This document shows, piece by piece, positions 1 through 6,606 of a DNA stretch of 9,082 bases. Both the position numbers and the translations under genes were made by a program. Numbering within the stretch: position 1 is the stretch's first letter; every line of letters begins with the position of its first letter. Source of the DNA: Clostridia bacterium (GTDB lineage: Bacteria; Bacillota; Clostridia; Oscillospirales; Acutalibacteraceae); the NCBI GenBank assembly GCA_900757335.1, contig CAAENL010000074.1, forward strand, positions 1 to 9,082. The letters run 5' to 3'. Under the pieces are notes generated by a model, which saw only the letters and a list, made by a program, of their open reading frames with translations, did not search any database and was not told the DNA's origin.

Positions 1-444
1 ATGAAAACTGTTGACGGTTCAGGAAGTGGCTTAGATGCTGACTTATTAGACGGAAAAGAAAGCACAGACTTTGCAACAGCAGAACAAGGAATAAAATCTG
101 ATACTGCCATTCAAAGTATTAAAGGAAACGGCACACTTATAATTCCGGACGAAAACAGATGTGTAAACATAAATTCTGAAAATATAGGAGCTGTTCCGAT
201 CACAAGAAAGATAAACAATAAAGATTTATCTCAAGATATTATTCTTTCGGCAGAAGACGTTGGAGCGTCCGCCTCTTCTCATTCACACTCAAATGCAACC
301 ACATCAAGTAGTGGATTTATGAGTTCAAATGATAAATCTAAACTTGACGGAATTGCAAACGGAGCAACAAGAAACATAATAACGTATGGAACAGGCAATC
401 CTTCGGGCGGTTCAAATGGAGATATCTACTTTAAGTACAGTTAA
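1..444 (+). CDS. phage tail-fibre protein, C-terminal part (5' end probably outside window)
   Basis: A tail-fibre/receptor-binding-type protein of which 147 residues are visible. Residues 3-19 (TVDGSGSGLDADLLDGK) are a linker that in phage fibres usually lies inside the protein, and the frame is open to the window edge. The ATG at base 1 is therefore probably internal and the gene partial. Residues 93-121 carry the classical fibre motif SHSHSNATTSSSGFMSSNDKSKLDGIANGA, here split as SHSHSNATTS (93-102), GFMSSND (105-111) and KSKLDGIANGA (112-122). Residues 80-90 (IILSAEDVGAS) match the companion 'L...DVGA' motif. The C-terminus TYGTGNPSGGSNGDIYFKYS is a common end of phage structural proteins. 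The gene is followed after 13 bp by the next tail gene, so it belongs to the late operon. The tail-fibre class is clear; receptor specificity cannot be inferred. Confidence 0.85.
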   Translation: MKTVDGSGSGLDADLLDGKESTDFATAEQGIKSDTAIQSIKGNGTLIIPDENRCVNINSENIGAVPITRKINNKDLSQDIILSAEDVGASASSHSHSNATTSSSGFMSSNDKSKLDGIANGATRNIITYGTGNPSGGSNGDIYFKYS

Positions 445-457
445 GGCGGTGGAATAA

Positions 458-1282
458 ATGGCAAGTGGCAGTTTTAATTTGTCAACGACAAGCGGAACAA
501 CACATTTAAAATCAAAAATAAATTGGAGTTCGACATCTAACGGAAGTAGTGCAAATTCCTCGAATGTTACGGCAAGTATGGTGCTGTGGAGAGATAATTC
601 CGGATATACGACCTATGGAACAGGCACTTTTTCAATCACTATAAACGGAAACACTAAATCAGAAAGTAAATCATATTCCTTTACAAATTCTGAAACAACT
701 ATTCTTTATCACACTGTAACAGTTCCACACAATTCAGACGGCACAAGAACAATTACAATATCAGGGAGCTATTCAGGAGATAGTCCGATAGGAGGAAATG
801 GCTCATCGTCTTGTACTTTAGATAACATTGATGTAAATAAAGCTACCAATTTTGACGGAGCAAATGATTTTACTTTGGAAGGTACAACTTCAGCGTGGTT
901 TACACCTTTTAAATCTTCATACACACATAACCTGTATATAGATTTAATCAATGACGGAAACACTTGGGTAGCTCGTGAAAACTACACAAGTGGAAGTAAC
1001 ATAACTATCTCGGACAGCGAAATTTTAAACGCTTATAGTCAGCTAGGAAATTATTCCCCGGGGCAAATTGTAAATGTTAAATATTATCTTGCAACATTTT
1101 CAGGTGGTACACATATTGGCGGTGCTTCTCTTTGGAAAACTATGACGATTGGCGGTACGGCTAAAGTAAATATCAATGGTTCATGGAAAAAAGCTATTCC
1201 TTATGTAAAAATAAACGGTTCATGGAAACCGACAATTTCGTACGTTAAAGCTAATTCAAGTTGGAAACGAGGTCGAGTTTGA
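458..1282 (+). CDS. phage tail/baseplate structural protein, DUF859-like, with C-terminal tandem repeats
   Basis: A 274-residue protein rich in Ser, Thr, Gly and Asn with no signal peptide, as expected for a beta-sandwich virion protein. The N-terminal 130 residues (ASGSFNLSTTSG..., ...VTVPHNSDGTRTITISGSYSG...) resemble siphovirus proteins of the DUF859 type, often found beside fibre and lysis genes. The C-terminus holds three tandem 12-13 residue units of the form V(K/N)INGSWKxxIxY, starting at residues 237, 250 and 263. The start ATG has a good ribosome binding site (AAGGCGGTGG, 443-452) that overlaps the stop of the previous gene. It lies between the fibre gene and small tail genes in one rightward operon. 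The role is probably tail tip or host-surface binding; the family assignment is from memory of sequence patterns and is moderately sure. Confidence 0.75.
   Translation: MASGSFNLSTTSGTTHLKSKINWSSTSNGSSANSSNVTASMVLWRDNSGYTTYGTGTFSITINGNTKSESKSYSFTNSETTILYHTVTVPHNSDGTRTITISGSYSGDSPIGGNGSSSCTLDNIDVNKATNFDGANDFTLEGTTSAWFTPFKSSYTHNLYIDLINDGNTWVARENYTSGSNITISDSEILNAYSQLGNYSPGQIVNVKYYLATFSGGTHIGGASLWKTMTIGGTAKVNINGSWKKAIPYVKINGSWKPTISYVKANSSWKRGRV
1166..1279 (+). repeat. three tandem ~39-bp repeats encoding V(K/N)INGSWK units
   Basis: The last 114 coding bases of the DUF859-like gene consist of three successive units: 1166-1204, 1205-1243 and 1244-1279. They encode VNINGSWKKAIPY, VKINGSWKPTISY and VKANSSWKRGRV. 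The first two are also close at nucleotide level (for example ...AACGGTTCATGGAAA against ...AATGGTTCATGGAAA); the third is more diverged. Such short Gly-Ser-Trp-Lys repeats occur at the ends of phage structural proteins and can vary in number. Confidence 0.85.
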
Positions 1283-1298
1283 AAGGTGGTGATATAAA

Positions 1299-1589
1299 TT
1301 GCCTAAATGTACAATTGGAAGCTTTTCTGGTACAGCTAAAGCCGGAGTTAATCTAATTCCGATTTTCAGAGAAAACGAACTGAAAAAACACACCAATTCA
1401 TTTCTGAAAACATCTGCGTTAATAATTAAAAAGATAGCTATTGTAGCACCGCCAGGGACAACATTTCAGCTCAATGAAGCTGATTTTTTAATGCCGTCAA
1501 ACGATTTTGAAATTGGCTATGGAATGGTTGATATAACCGAACTTATATTTAGTCAAGACACCATTGTTACAATAACATATGTTTACTAG
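1299..1589 (+). CDS. small phage tail-associated protein (unknown function), TTG start
   Basis: A 96-residue protein in the late operon with no recognised catalytic motif. The frame starts with TTG at 1299, and the only good ribosome binding site, AAAGGTGGTG (1282-1291), lies 7 bp before it, so the TTG start (MPKCTIGSFSG...) is preferred. The protein is mixed alpha/beta in appearance, without membrane segment or signal peptide. The C-terminal stretch FEIGYGMVDITELIFSQDTIVTITYVY resembles the ends of small proteins found among siphophage tail genes of Bacillota. Its position between a structural protein and modular fibre proteins, with an 8-17 bp spacing on each side, implies a virion or assembly role. 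No specific function can be assigned. Confidence 0.7.
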   Translation: MPKCTIGSFSGTAKAGVNLIPIFRENELKKHTNSFLKTSALIIKKIAIVAPPGTTFQLNEADFLMPSNDFEIGYGMVDITELIFSQDTIVTITYVY

Positions 1590-1606
1590 GAATAGAGGTG
1601 GTTTTA

Positions 1607-2068
1607 ATGTCTGGAGATTGCAACATTTATGGTGTATTTGTTTCGGGTTCATCAAAAACGAATTGGGGTGATATACAAGGTGAAATTTCAAGTCAAGAAG
1701 ATTTGATATCGGCACTAGATAAAAAAGTAGATAAAATCGAGGGTAAAGATTTATCAAGCAATGATTTTACAGATGAAGAACAAGAAAAACTAAGAAAATT
1801 AAATACTATTTTCACATTCTCACTTTATCCTAATAAGTGGGAATTTTTTAATGAAAATATTTATACTCAAACAATTGACTTTGAAACTGTAAAATCAACC
1901 GATTCCGTTATTGCGAATATAGTTTTGAGCGAGGATGAAAACACATCTCAAATGGAGCTTGAATACTGGAACAAGGTTACAAAAATTGAAATCAATGACG
2001 GTAGCATAACAACATACTTTAAAGGAAAAATCCCGAGTATTTCCTTAAATATCAAAATTAAAATCTAA
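1607..2068 (+). CDS. short modular tail-fibre/baseplate protein
   Basis: A 153-residue protein. The frame is open from a GTG at 1598, but the ATG at 1607 is preferred because AGAGGTGG (1594-1601) is correctly spaced for it and would otherwise lie inside the gene. The N-terminal part has the fibre linkers NWGDIQGEISSQEDLISAL (19-37) and KVDKIEGKDLSSNDFTDEE (40-58), both standard in phage fibre and baseplate proteins. Residues 68-153 form a separate domain (YTQTIDFETVKSTDSVIANIV, LSEDENTSQMELEYW, GSITTYF) that recurs at the C-terminus of the next gene's product. The gene follows the 96-residue protein by 17 bp and precedes the next by 12 bp. It probably forms part of the tail tip; whether it binds receptor or acts as an assembly adaptor is unknown. 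Confidence 0.75.
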   Translation: MSGDCNIYGVFVSGSSKTNWGDIQGEISSQEDLISALDKKVDKIEGKDLSSNDFTDEEQEKLRKLNTIFTFSLYPNKWEFFNENIYTQTIDFETVKSTDSVIANIVLSEDENTSQMELEYWNKVTKIEINDGSITTYFKGKIPSISLNIKIKI

Positions 2069-2080
2069 GAGGAAAAATAA

Positions 2081-3043
2081 ATGAGTGAAGCAATAATCGT
2101 AAGAGCAGGAAACGTAACGAAAGGTTATGTGGACGCAAATTTAAATTTGAAAGTAGATAAAGTTGAAGGTAAAGGATTATCGACAAACGACTATGACAAC
2201 ACAGCCAAAGAAGCTGTAGACAGTTTAGGAACAGCTTCAAAGTGTAATACAGGAACAAACGAAGGCAATGTTCCGATTATAAATTCAGAGGGAAAAATAG
2301 ACAGCTCTGTTCTCCCTTCACTTGCCATAACAGATACATTTACAGCCGAAAATCAAGAACAAATGATTAATTTAAATGCACAAAAAGGTGATATATGTAT
2401 TCGCACAGACGAAAGTAAAACGTACATACTCCAAAAAGAACCTGCAACAGAAATTTCAAACTGGGTAGAGCTTGCTACACCAACAGATCTAGTGCAATCC
2501 GTAAACGGAAAAACAGGAACTGTAGTTTTAAATCATGAAGATGTCGGAGCAGTACAAGCTAATACGGCAATAACCGGAGCAACCAAATGTAAAATTACAT
2601 ACGATTCAAAAGGTTTGGTGACCGCCGGAGAAGATTTGACAAGTCAAGATATTCCTGATATTAGCGAAACCTATGAAACAAAATCAAATAAATCAGACAG
2701 TTTTACTGCAAGCTCAAGCGAAACTTATGCAAGCACAAAAGCCTTGGTTGACGGATTGAATACTAAAGCAGAATTTAAAAAATTTACCGCTACAATCGGT
2801 ACTTCATGGGTACAAGGAGAAAACAACGAGTACACTCAAGAAATCACACTAGAAGAAATTTTAGAAGCAGACACGCCAACTATTGATTTAGTTTTAAGTG
2901 ATGATATTTCTACTGCAAGGTCTCAAATTGAAGCATGGTCTTGTGTTTCAAGAATCACCACGTCTTTAGGCAAAATAAAAATTTATTGCTATGATTCCTC
3001 ACCTACTACTGAAATACCAATACAGATAATTTGTGTTAGATAA
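2081..3043 (+). CDS. modular phage tail-fibre protein
   Basis: A 320-residue fibre protein assembled from familiar modules. Residues 24-38 are KVDKVEGKGLSTNDY, parallel to the preceding protein. Residues 71-87 are GKIDSSVLPSLAITDTF, and 103-130 carry the 'GDICIRTDESKTYIL...NWVEL' module. Residues 138-157 are VQSVNGKTGTVVLNHEDVGA, and 168-195 contain KITYDSKGLVTAGEDLTSQDIP. Residues 233-320 form the C-terminal domain shared with the 1607-2068 product. The ATG at 2081 is set by AAGAGG (2067-2072), which overlaps the previous stop. There is no signal peptide or membrane segment. The protein probably forms an elongated trimeric fibre on the tail tip that contacts the host surface. The family call is secure; oligomeric state and target are inferred from relatives. 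Confidence 0.88.
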   Translation: MSEAIIVRAGNVTKGYVDANLNLKVDKVEGKGLSTNDYDNTAKEAVDSLGTASKCNTGTNEGNVPIINSEGKIDSSVLPSLAITDTFTAENQEQMINLNAQKGDICIRTDESKTYILQKEPATEISNWVELATPTDLVQSVNGKTGTVVLNHEDVGAVQANTAITGATKCKITYDSKGLVTAGEDLTSQDIPDISETYETKSNKSDSFTASSSETYASTKALVDGLNTKAEFKKFTATIGTSWVQGENNEYTQEITLEEILEADTPTIDLVLSDDISTARSQIEAWSCVSRITTSLGKIKIYCYDSSPTTEIPIQIICVR

Positions 3044-3056
3044 GACAGGTGATTTT

Positions 3057-3647
3057 ATGAGCGACGCTTTAATATCAAGGGTTTTAAAAACTTGTGGTGC
3101 TGATATTGTTCAAGCTACAGGAAATTCTGCTGTAGATGTTATGTCGCAAAAGGCTTGTACTGATAGCTTTTCATTATTACAACATACTCACGCAATTTCC
3201 GATTTAACATCAGGCGTTTTAGCACAATCGAGAGGTGGCACAGGAACTTCTAATTTTTATGAAAAAGGCTCATGGACACCTACTATAGCTTCAACCGGTT
3301 CAACTGCACCAACCGTGTCTTATGGATATAGGCACGGAGTTTACTATCGCATTGGAAATTTAGTTTTCATTGCTTGTCACATGAATATAACCATAAAGAG
3401 TGCCGGAAGTAATTACGCTTGCATAAAAGGATTACCCTATGCGTGTGCGGCAGGTAGTGATAAATATGGTTTGTCGTTAGTTGAAGAATATAACGCTACA
3501 CAATCGGGTGACAGTGATCCTCGAGGTTTTGTAGTACAAGGAACAACAAGAATAGAAATAAGAGGACACTCCGGTGCGTCAGCTACCACCTGGAAAACAG
3601 GGTCAGGTCAATACATTGGTTATAGTGGTTGCTATATCAAAACTTAA
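3057..3647 (+). CDS. tail-fibre receptor-binding protein
   Basis: A 196-residue protein. The frame extends to a GTG at 3033 inside the previous gene, but the ATG at 3057 follows a ribosome site (AGGTGA, 3047-3052) and gives a non-overlapping start (MSDALISRVL...). Residues 21-37 (TGNSAVDVMSQKACTDS) match the 'DVMSQKAVTD' fibre linker. Residues 43-64 (HTHAISDLTSGVLAQSRGGTGT) are the classical HTH...DLTSG.L...RGGTGT motif. Residues 71-196 form a C-terminal head, beginning GSWTPTIAST with YGYRHGVYYRIGNLVFIAC and GLPYACAAGS. Phage fibre tips of this type often have GxWTPT and YxxIGNLV. This is the likeliest receptor-contact protein of the set. No C-type lectin variable region or reverse transcriptase is present, so it is not a diversity-generating-retroelement target here. 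Confidence 0.85.
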   Translation: MSDALISRVLKTCGADIVQATGNSAVDVMSQKACTDSFSLLQHTHAISDLTSGVLAQSRGGTGTSNFYEKGSWTPTIASTGSTAPTVSYGYRHGVYYRIGNLVFIACHMNITIKSAGSNYACIKGLPYACAAGSDKYGLSLVEEYNATQSGDSDPRGFVVQGTTRIEIRGHSGASATTWKTGSGQYIGYSGCYIKT

Positions 3648-3663
3648 AAAAGGAGATACAAAA

Positions 3664-3903
3664 ATGCAAGAATTAATATCGCTTGATGAATTAAATAAAA
3701 ATTCCGTGAGCGTAGCAACAAGAAAATATATTGAAGAAGATGGTGTTAAATATTTTGTTGGGGATATTCACAGGAGAGCATATGTCAATAGCGAGGACGG
3801 ACGAGAAGAAATAAATGAAGAATTAGCAGAACCTTATCTATCGGCAGTTATGACAGTCTGGGGCAATACTCCGACAGTTGTAATAGACCCGGAATCAATG
3901 TAA
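3664..3903 (+). CDS. small phage protein of unknown function
   Basis: A 79-residue, mildly acidic protein (MQELISLDELNKNSV... to ...VVIDPESM). The frame opens earlier at 3574 inside the fibre gene, but AGGAGA (3651-3656) sits 7 bases before the ATG at 3664, so that start is chosen. No signal peptide, membrane segment or known catalytic motif is visible; the sequence looks like a compact soluble fold with alternating charged residues. It lies between the last fibre gene and the lysin, a place where small tail-assembly or fibre-chaperone proteins are common. That role is only a guess from context. I do not recognise the family. Confidence 0.65.
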   Translation: MQELISLDELNKNSVSVATRKYIEEDGVKYFVGDIHRRAYVNSEDGREEINEELAEPYLSAVMTVWGNTPTVVIDPESM

Positions 3904-3951
3904 GTCCATACTGATTTTATGAAAATTAAAGTTAAATAAGGAGATAAAAAT

Positions 3952-4788
3952 ATGGCAAAAGGAATAGATGTTAGTAAATGGAACGAAGAAATTGATTGGA
4001 AGAAAGTTTGGGAGGCGACGAAGTCGTCAGCCCGAATGGGGGCACCATTTGAGCGAAGCGAAAGTGGCACAGGCATAGAATTTGCTATGATTAGAGAAGG
4101 TTACGCAAGAAACAACCCTAATCAAGTAGATAAAAATTTTCATACTAATATAAAAAATGCTCTTGACAGTGGTATACATTGCGGTGTGTACCACTACTCT
4201 TATGCTGTAGACGTACAAGATGCCATAAATGAAGCAAATTTCTGTTTAGAAAATATAAAAGGGTACAGCCTTGAATATCCGGTAGCGTTTGACATAGAGG
4301 ATAAATCTATGAAAAATTTGGGTAAACGCATACTTACAGATATTTGTAAAGCATTTTGCGACACAATTGAGCAGCACGGATATTATGTCGCAATCTATAC
4401 AAATGTAAACTGGCTTGAAAACTATCTTTTCAAAGACGAATTACTTACAAAATATGATTTATGGCTCGCTGATTGGAATAAAGACAAGCCCTCGTATTCA
4501 TGCGGTTTATGGCAATTTTCAAACAAAGGCTGCGTTTACGGAATTAACGGAGATGTAGATATGAATTTATCATACAAAAATTACCCTAAAATAATTAAAA
4601 ACAAGGGTTTAAATGGCTTTGCGAATGATACAAATTACTTTACCTATACAGTTAAAAAAGGCGATACTTTATGGACCCTATCGAAAATATTTTTAGGAAG
4701 CGGTACAAAGTACAAAGAAATAAAGAAGTTAAATAATCTTACAAAAGACACCATTTATGTAGGACAAATCTTAAAAATCCCAAAGTAA
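3952..4788 (+). CDS. phage endolysin: GH25 lysozyme (N-acetylmuramidase) with C-terminal LysM
   Basis: A 278-residue cell-wall hydrolase that cleaves the MurNAc-beta-1,4-GlcNAc bond of peptidoglycan at the end of the lytic cycle. The GH25 catalytic domain spans about residues 1-215: GIDVSKWN (4-11, with Asp6), AFDIED (112-117, with Asp114 and Glu116 as the expected acidic catalytic residues), YVAIYTN (145-151), LWLADW (170-175) and GDVDMN (200-205). A LysM peptidoglycan-binding domain follows at 231-277 (YTVKKGDTLWTLSKIFLG...INVGQ-like end IYVGQILKIPK). There is no signal peptide, consistent with export through a holin pore. The ribosome site is AAGGAGA (3938-3944). Oddly, residues about 22-41 interrupt the usual join between the first helix and the GIEFAMIREGY strand; this in-frame insertion is described separately. 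The holin-like gene follows after 13 bp. Confidence 0.95.
   Translation: MAKGIDVSKWNEEIDWKKVWEATKSSARMGAPFERSESGTGIEFAMIREGYARNNPNQVDKNFHTNIKNALDSGIHCGVYHYSYAVDVQDAINEANFCLENIKGYSLEYPVAFDIEDKSMKNLGKRILTDICKAFCDTIEQHGYYVAIYTNVNWLENYLFKDELLTKYDLWLADWNKDKPSYSCGLWQFSNKGCVYGINGDVDMNLSYKNYPKIIKNKGLNGFANDTNYFTYTVKKGDTLWTLSKIFLGSGTKYKEIKKLNNLTKDTIYVGQILKIPK
4012..4074 (+). repeat. GC-rich hairpin-forming in-frame insertion in the lysin gene
   Basis: This 63-bp stretch has 39 G or C (62 percent), against 30 percent in the next 60 bp of the same gene. It contains an 8-bp hairpin, GGC-GACGA-AG-TCGTC-A-GCC (4014-4032, one bulged A), followed by a second short stem, GCCC (4030-4033) with GGGC (4040-4043), and a tandem AGCGA-AGCGA (4052-4061). 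It encodes the peptide TKSSARMGAPFERSESGT within residues 22-41, which has no counterpart in the usual GH25 layout, where helix 1 runs directly into GIEFAMI. The exact borders are uncertain by a few bases. It resembles a small palindromic repeat element that keeps the reading frame. Confidence 0.55.
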
Positions 4789-4801
4789 AGGTGGTTTTAA
4801 A

Positions 4802-5080
4802 ATGAATGAAAACATGATTAAAATAATGAGCCTTTCGGTGATTATAGAAAGTTTGATTACATACTTTAAAGAATTTTTTGTTTATGGATGTTTTTCAATT
4901 AGCATGGTTTTTAGCATAATTCTGGGGATAGCAATAGCTATTATCTATAAGTTGGATTTGCCTGAATGTTTCAATTTAAAATCAACTGTTCCCTATGTTG
5001 GAAATATACTGACAGGACTATTAATATCAAGAGGTAGTAATTACATTTATGACATAATTAATACAATAACTTCCCCATAA
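4802..5080 (+). CDS. putative phage holin
   Basis: A 92-residue membrane protein directly after the endolysin, with ribosome site AAGGTGG (4788-4794) overlapping the lysin stop. A strongly hydrophobic segment covers about residues 27-50 (VYGCFSISMVFSIILGIAIAIIYKL). A second, weaker one, about 64-76 (VPYVGNILTGLLI), is followed by SRGSNYIYDII. The pattern 'VPYVGNILTGLLISRGSN' is typical of small holin-like proteins beside lysins in phages of Bacillota. The expected role is to form lesions in the cytoplasmic membrane so that the signal-less lysin reaches the wall. It is the last gene of the late operon; a strong hairpin starts 5 bp after the stop. The call rests on size, hydrophobicity and position. 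Confidence 0.8.
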   Translation: MNENMIKIMSLSVIIESLITYFKEFFVYGCFSISMVFSIILGIAIAIIYKLDLPECFNLKSTVPYVGNILTGLLISRGSNYIYDIINTITSP

Positions 5081-5084
5081 TAAA

Positions 5085-5117
5085 AGAGGGTACTCTTCGG
5101 CTTAAAGAGTACCCTCT
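5085..5117. terminator. bidirectional rho-independent terminator between holin and abiEii
   Basis: A perfect 13-bp stem (AGAGGGTACTCTT at 5085-5097 with its complement at 5105-5117) encloses a 7-base loop. On the - strand it is followed by TTTTATTAT, giving a good terminator for abiEii. On the + strand the downstream ATTT is weaker but the stem is strong enough to stop late transcription. The abiEii stop codon (5116-5118) lies within the stem base. Confidence 0.9.
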
Positions 5118-5940
5118 ATTTCAGCAAATTAATTACAGAGTTTATGGATTCTTCCCATGTAATTCCTTTTACATAATTACTTTTACGAATATAATTTTTC
5201 CAAAGCTTTTGGAGCTCTAAACTCTCTTTGATAGAAAGCAAAATATTATCTGAGTTTTTAATTTGGTTTATCGAACCACGGTTTTTTGAAGTTTCTTCAA
5301 GTGCTTGTTTGAAAATATGATGATTTATGTTTTTGTACTGAAGTTTTGTAAGAATATAAATATCATAAAAATCTCTCATTCGAGTATTTTCAGTTGCTCT
5401 TGAAATAATTGATTCAATTTTTTCAGCTAAAACAGTTTCAAGATTATATGCAAAAACTTCAATATTTCTGTTTTCTAACAGGAGTTTAAAAGAATATCTT
5501 ACTGCATGAGGTGTAATTTTATCCCCGGTTGTAATATCAACTTTCAGAGGTATTTTTGATTCATCTATTTTACCTATAAGGGCAAGTCTAAATCCGTAAT
5601 AATCAGCTTCTTCTCGAATTTCTGAAATACTCAAAAGTTCTATTTTCATATTATCTTTAACATCAACATTTAAAATTTCTTCAAACGCTTTTATTAATTT
5701 ATCTTCTTTAAGAGGAAAATTTCTTAGTGTTGCGTCCAAATCTATGGTAGAACGTGAATCAACTCCAACCATAGAAGCAACCAACATTCCACCTTTTAAG
5801 ACGAAATTTTCTTTATACGGTGATTCCGAAATACGCTCTAAAAGCCTTTCGAGCATATAGTTTCTCAGAAGAATTTGAGCATTTACATTTTTTTCTTTGG
5901 CTAAATTTCTAATTAATGATTTCATTTGCATTGATGTCAT
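5116..5940 (-). CDS. abiEii: AbiEii/AbiGii-family nucleotidyltransferase toxin
   Basis: A 274-residue toxin of the type IV toxin-antitoxin/abortive infection system AbiE. Members are DNA-polymerase-beta-like nucleotidyltransferases that stop growth, in characterised relatives by modifying tRNA with nucleotides. The expected motifs are present: FVLKGGMLV (46-54) and RSTIDLDA (63-70, with Asp67 and Asp69 as metal ligands), KVDITTGD (133-140, Asp135), and LAEKIESIISR (171-181) followed by RMRDFYDIY (187-195). The length is near that of typical AbiEii proteins, and nothing is truncated. The ATG abuts the abiEi stop (TAA-ATG), with its ribosome site AGAGGTG inside the end of abiEi, so translation is probably coupled and antitoxin is made first. 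It ends in the strong terminator shared with the phage late operon. Abortive infection against other phages, or prophage stabilisation, is inferred from the family. Confidence 0.93.
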   Translation of the reverse strand: MTSMQMKSLIRNLAKEKNVNAQILLRNYMLERLLERISESPYKENFVLKGGMLVASMVGVDSRSTIDLDATLRNFPLKEDKLIKAFEEILNVDVKDNMKIELLSISEIREEADYYGFRLALIGKIDESKIPLKVDITTGDKITPHAVRYSFKLLLENRNIEVFAYNLETVLAEKIESIISRATENTRMRDFYDIYILTKLQYKNINHHIFKQALEETSKNRGSINQIKNSDNILLSIKESLELQKLWKNYIRKSNYVKGITWEESINSVINLLK

Positions 5941-6534
5941 TTATAAAAGCACCTCTAAATAATTGTGTAAAATTTTTTGAATCCTAAATTTTTTGGCGAA
6001 CTCCGTAAGTTTATAAATGTTTTTTTCTTTGGAGCTTACATATCGCTTGATAGCGTCATTTAAAACATACTTATCCATATTGTTTCGGTTGGCAATTATA
6101 TCACAAATAGTCCTTTCTTTATCATAAACCGCTATATCACGATCATATGGAGTCTTTGCGGTAGTTTTACCGACATCAAAAAGATTTTTTTTAATCGTAT
6201 GTACTTCCAGATTTAAATTTTTAAAACGAGTTGGATTATATCCGTTCGGGAGCGTGATGACATAATTAAGCGGGTCACGATCTGTCAATCCGTGGATATA
6301 CAGGGCTGTTTCGTGTGAAAAAACTGCCTTGTTTGTTCGCAATTTAATACAATACATTTCATCTTCAAATACCTCATTTGAGGTATAAATTCCACGAGAA
6401 ATCATTTGGATTTTATTTTCGTTTTTTAATAACTGTAAATATTGTCTTGGAATACCCGCACTTTCAATCTCTTTTGTGCTTAAAATACCCGATGAAGAAT
6501 TAAACAACTCTTCTAATTTATTTTTAAATGACAT
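5941..6534 (-). CDS. abiEi: AbiEi-family type IV antitoxin / transcriptional autorepressor
   Basis: A 197-residue antitoxin partner of AbiEii. The N-terminal winged helix-turn-helix covers about residues 1-52 (GILSTKEIESAGIPRQYLQLL ... IQMISRGIY). The remainder matches the AbiEi antitoxin domain, with AVFSHETALYIHGLTDRDP (70-88), VHTIKKNLFDVG (111-122) and RDIAVYDKERTICDIIANR (132-150). In studied relatives this protein represses its own promoter through inverted repeats and counteracts the toxin without a stable direct complex. The start ATG is preceded by AAAGAGGCG with 8-bp spacing. A promoter with a matching large palindrome lies just upstream, fitting autoregulation. The gene runs opposite to the phage late operon and forms an independent cargo operon with abiEii. 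Confidence 0.92.
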   Translation of the reverse strand: MSFKNKLEELFNSSSGILSTKEIESAGIPRQYLQLLKNENKIQMISRGIYTSNEVFEDEMYCIKLRTNKAVFSHETALYIHGLTDRDPLNYVITLPNGYNPTRFKNLNLEVHTIKKNLFDVGKTTAKTPYDRDIAVYDKERTICDIIANRNNMDKYVLNDAIKRYVSSKEKNIYKLTEFAKKFRIQKILHNYLEVLL

Positions 6535-6552
6535 TTGATTCGCCTCTTTTTT

Positions 6553-6592
6553 ACAAGTGTGCTAATATTATATATCATATTAGTACGTTTGT
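6553..6592. promoter_or_regulatory. imperfect 16-bp inverted repeat, candidate AbiEi operator
   Basis: The arms ACAAGTGTGCTAATAT (6553-6568) and ATATTAGTACGTTTGT (6577-6592) match as inverted repeats at 13 of 16 positions around an 8-bp centre. The repeat covers the -10 and part of the -35 of the abiE promoter, so a bound protein would block RNA polymerase. Autorepression of abiE by AbiEi through promoter inverted repeats is known in the family; binding here is inferred. Confidence 0.65.
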
Positions 6593-6595
6593 AAA
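6567..6595 (-). promoter_or_regulatory. promoter of abiEi-abiEii
   Basis: On the - strand the -35 box is TTTACA (6590-6595) and the -10 box is a consensus TATAAT (6567-6572), separated by exactly 17 bp. Transcription would begin near 6560, leaving about 25 bases of leader containing the abiEi ribosome site. The -10 lies within the palindrome annotated separately, and the -35 overlaps its distal arm. Confidence 0.82.
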
Positions 6596-6606
6596 TACAA
6601 GGAACC

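Noticed and set aside
3057..3647. Possible diversity-generating-retroelement target in the fibre tip gene
   Set aside because: No reverse transcriptase, template repeat or accessory Avd-like gene is present, and the C-terminus lacks the C-type-lectin variable-region pattern.
3919..3939. Six-codon frame MKIKVK between the 79-residue gene and the lysin
   Set aside because: It has no ribosome site and only spans the gap in which the lysin ribosome site lies.
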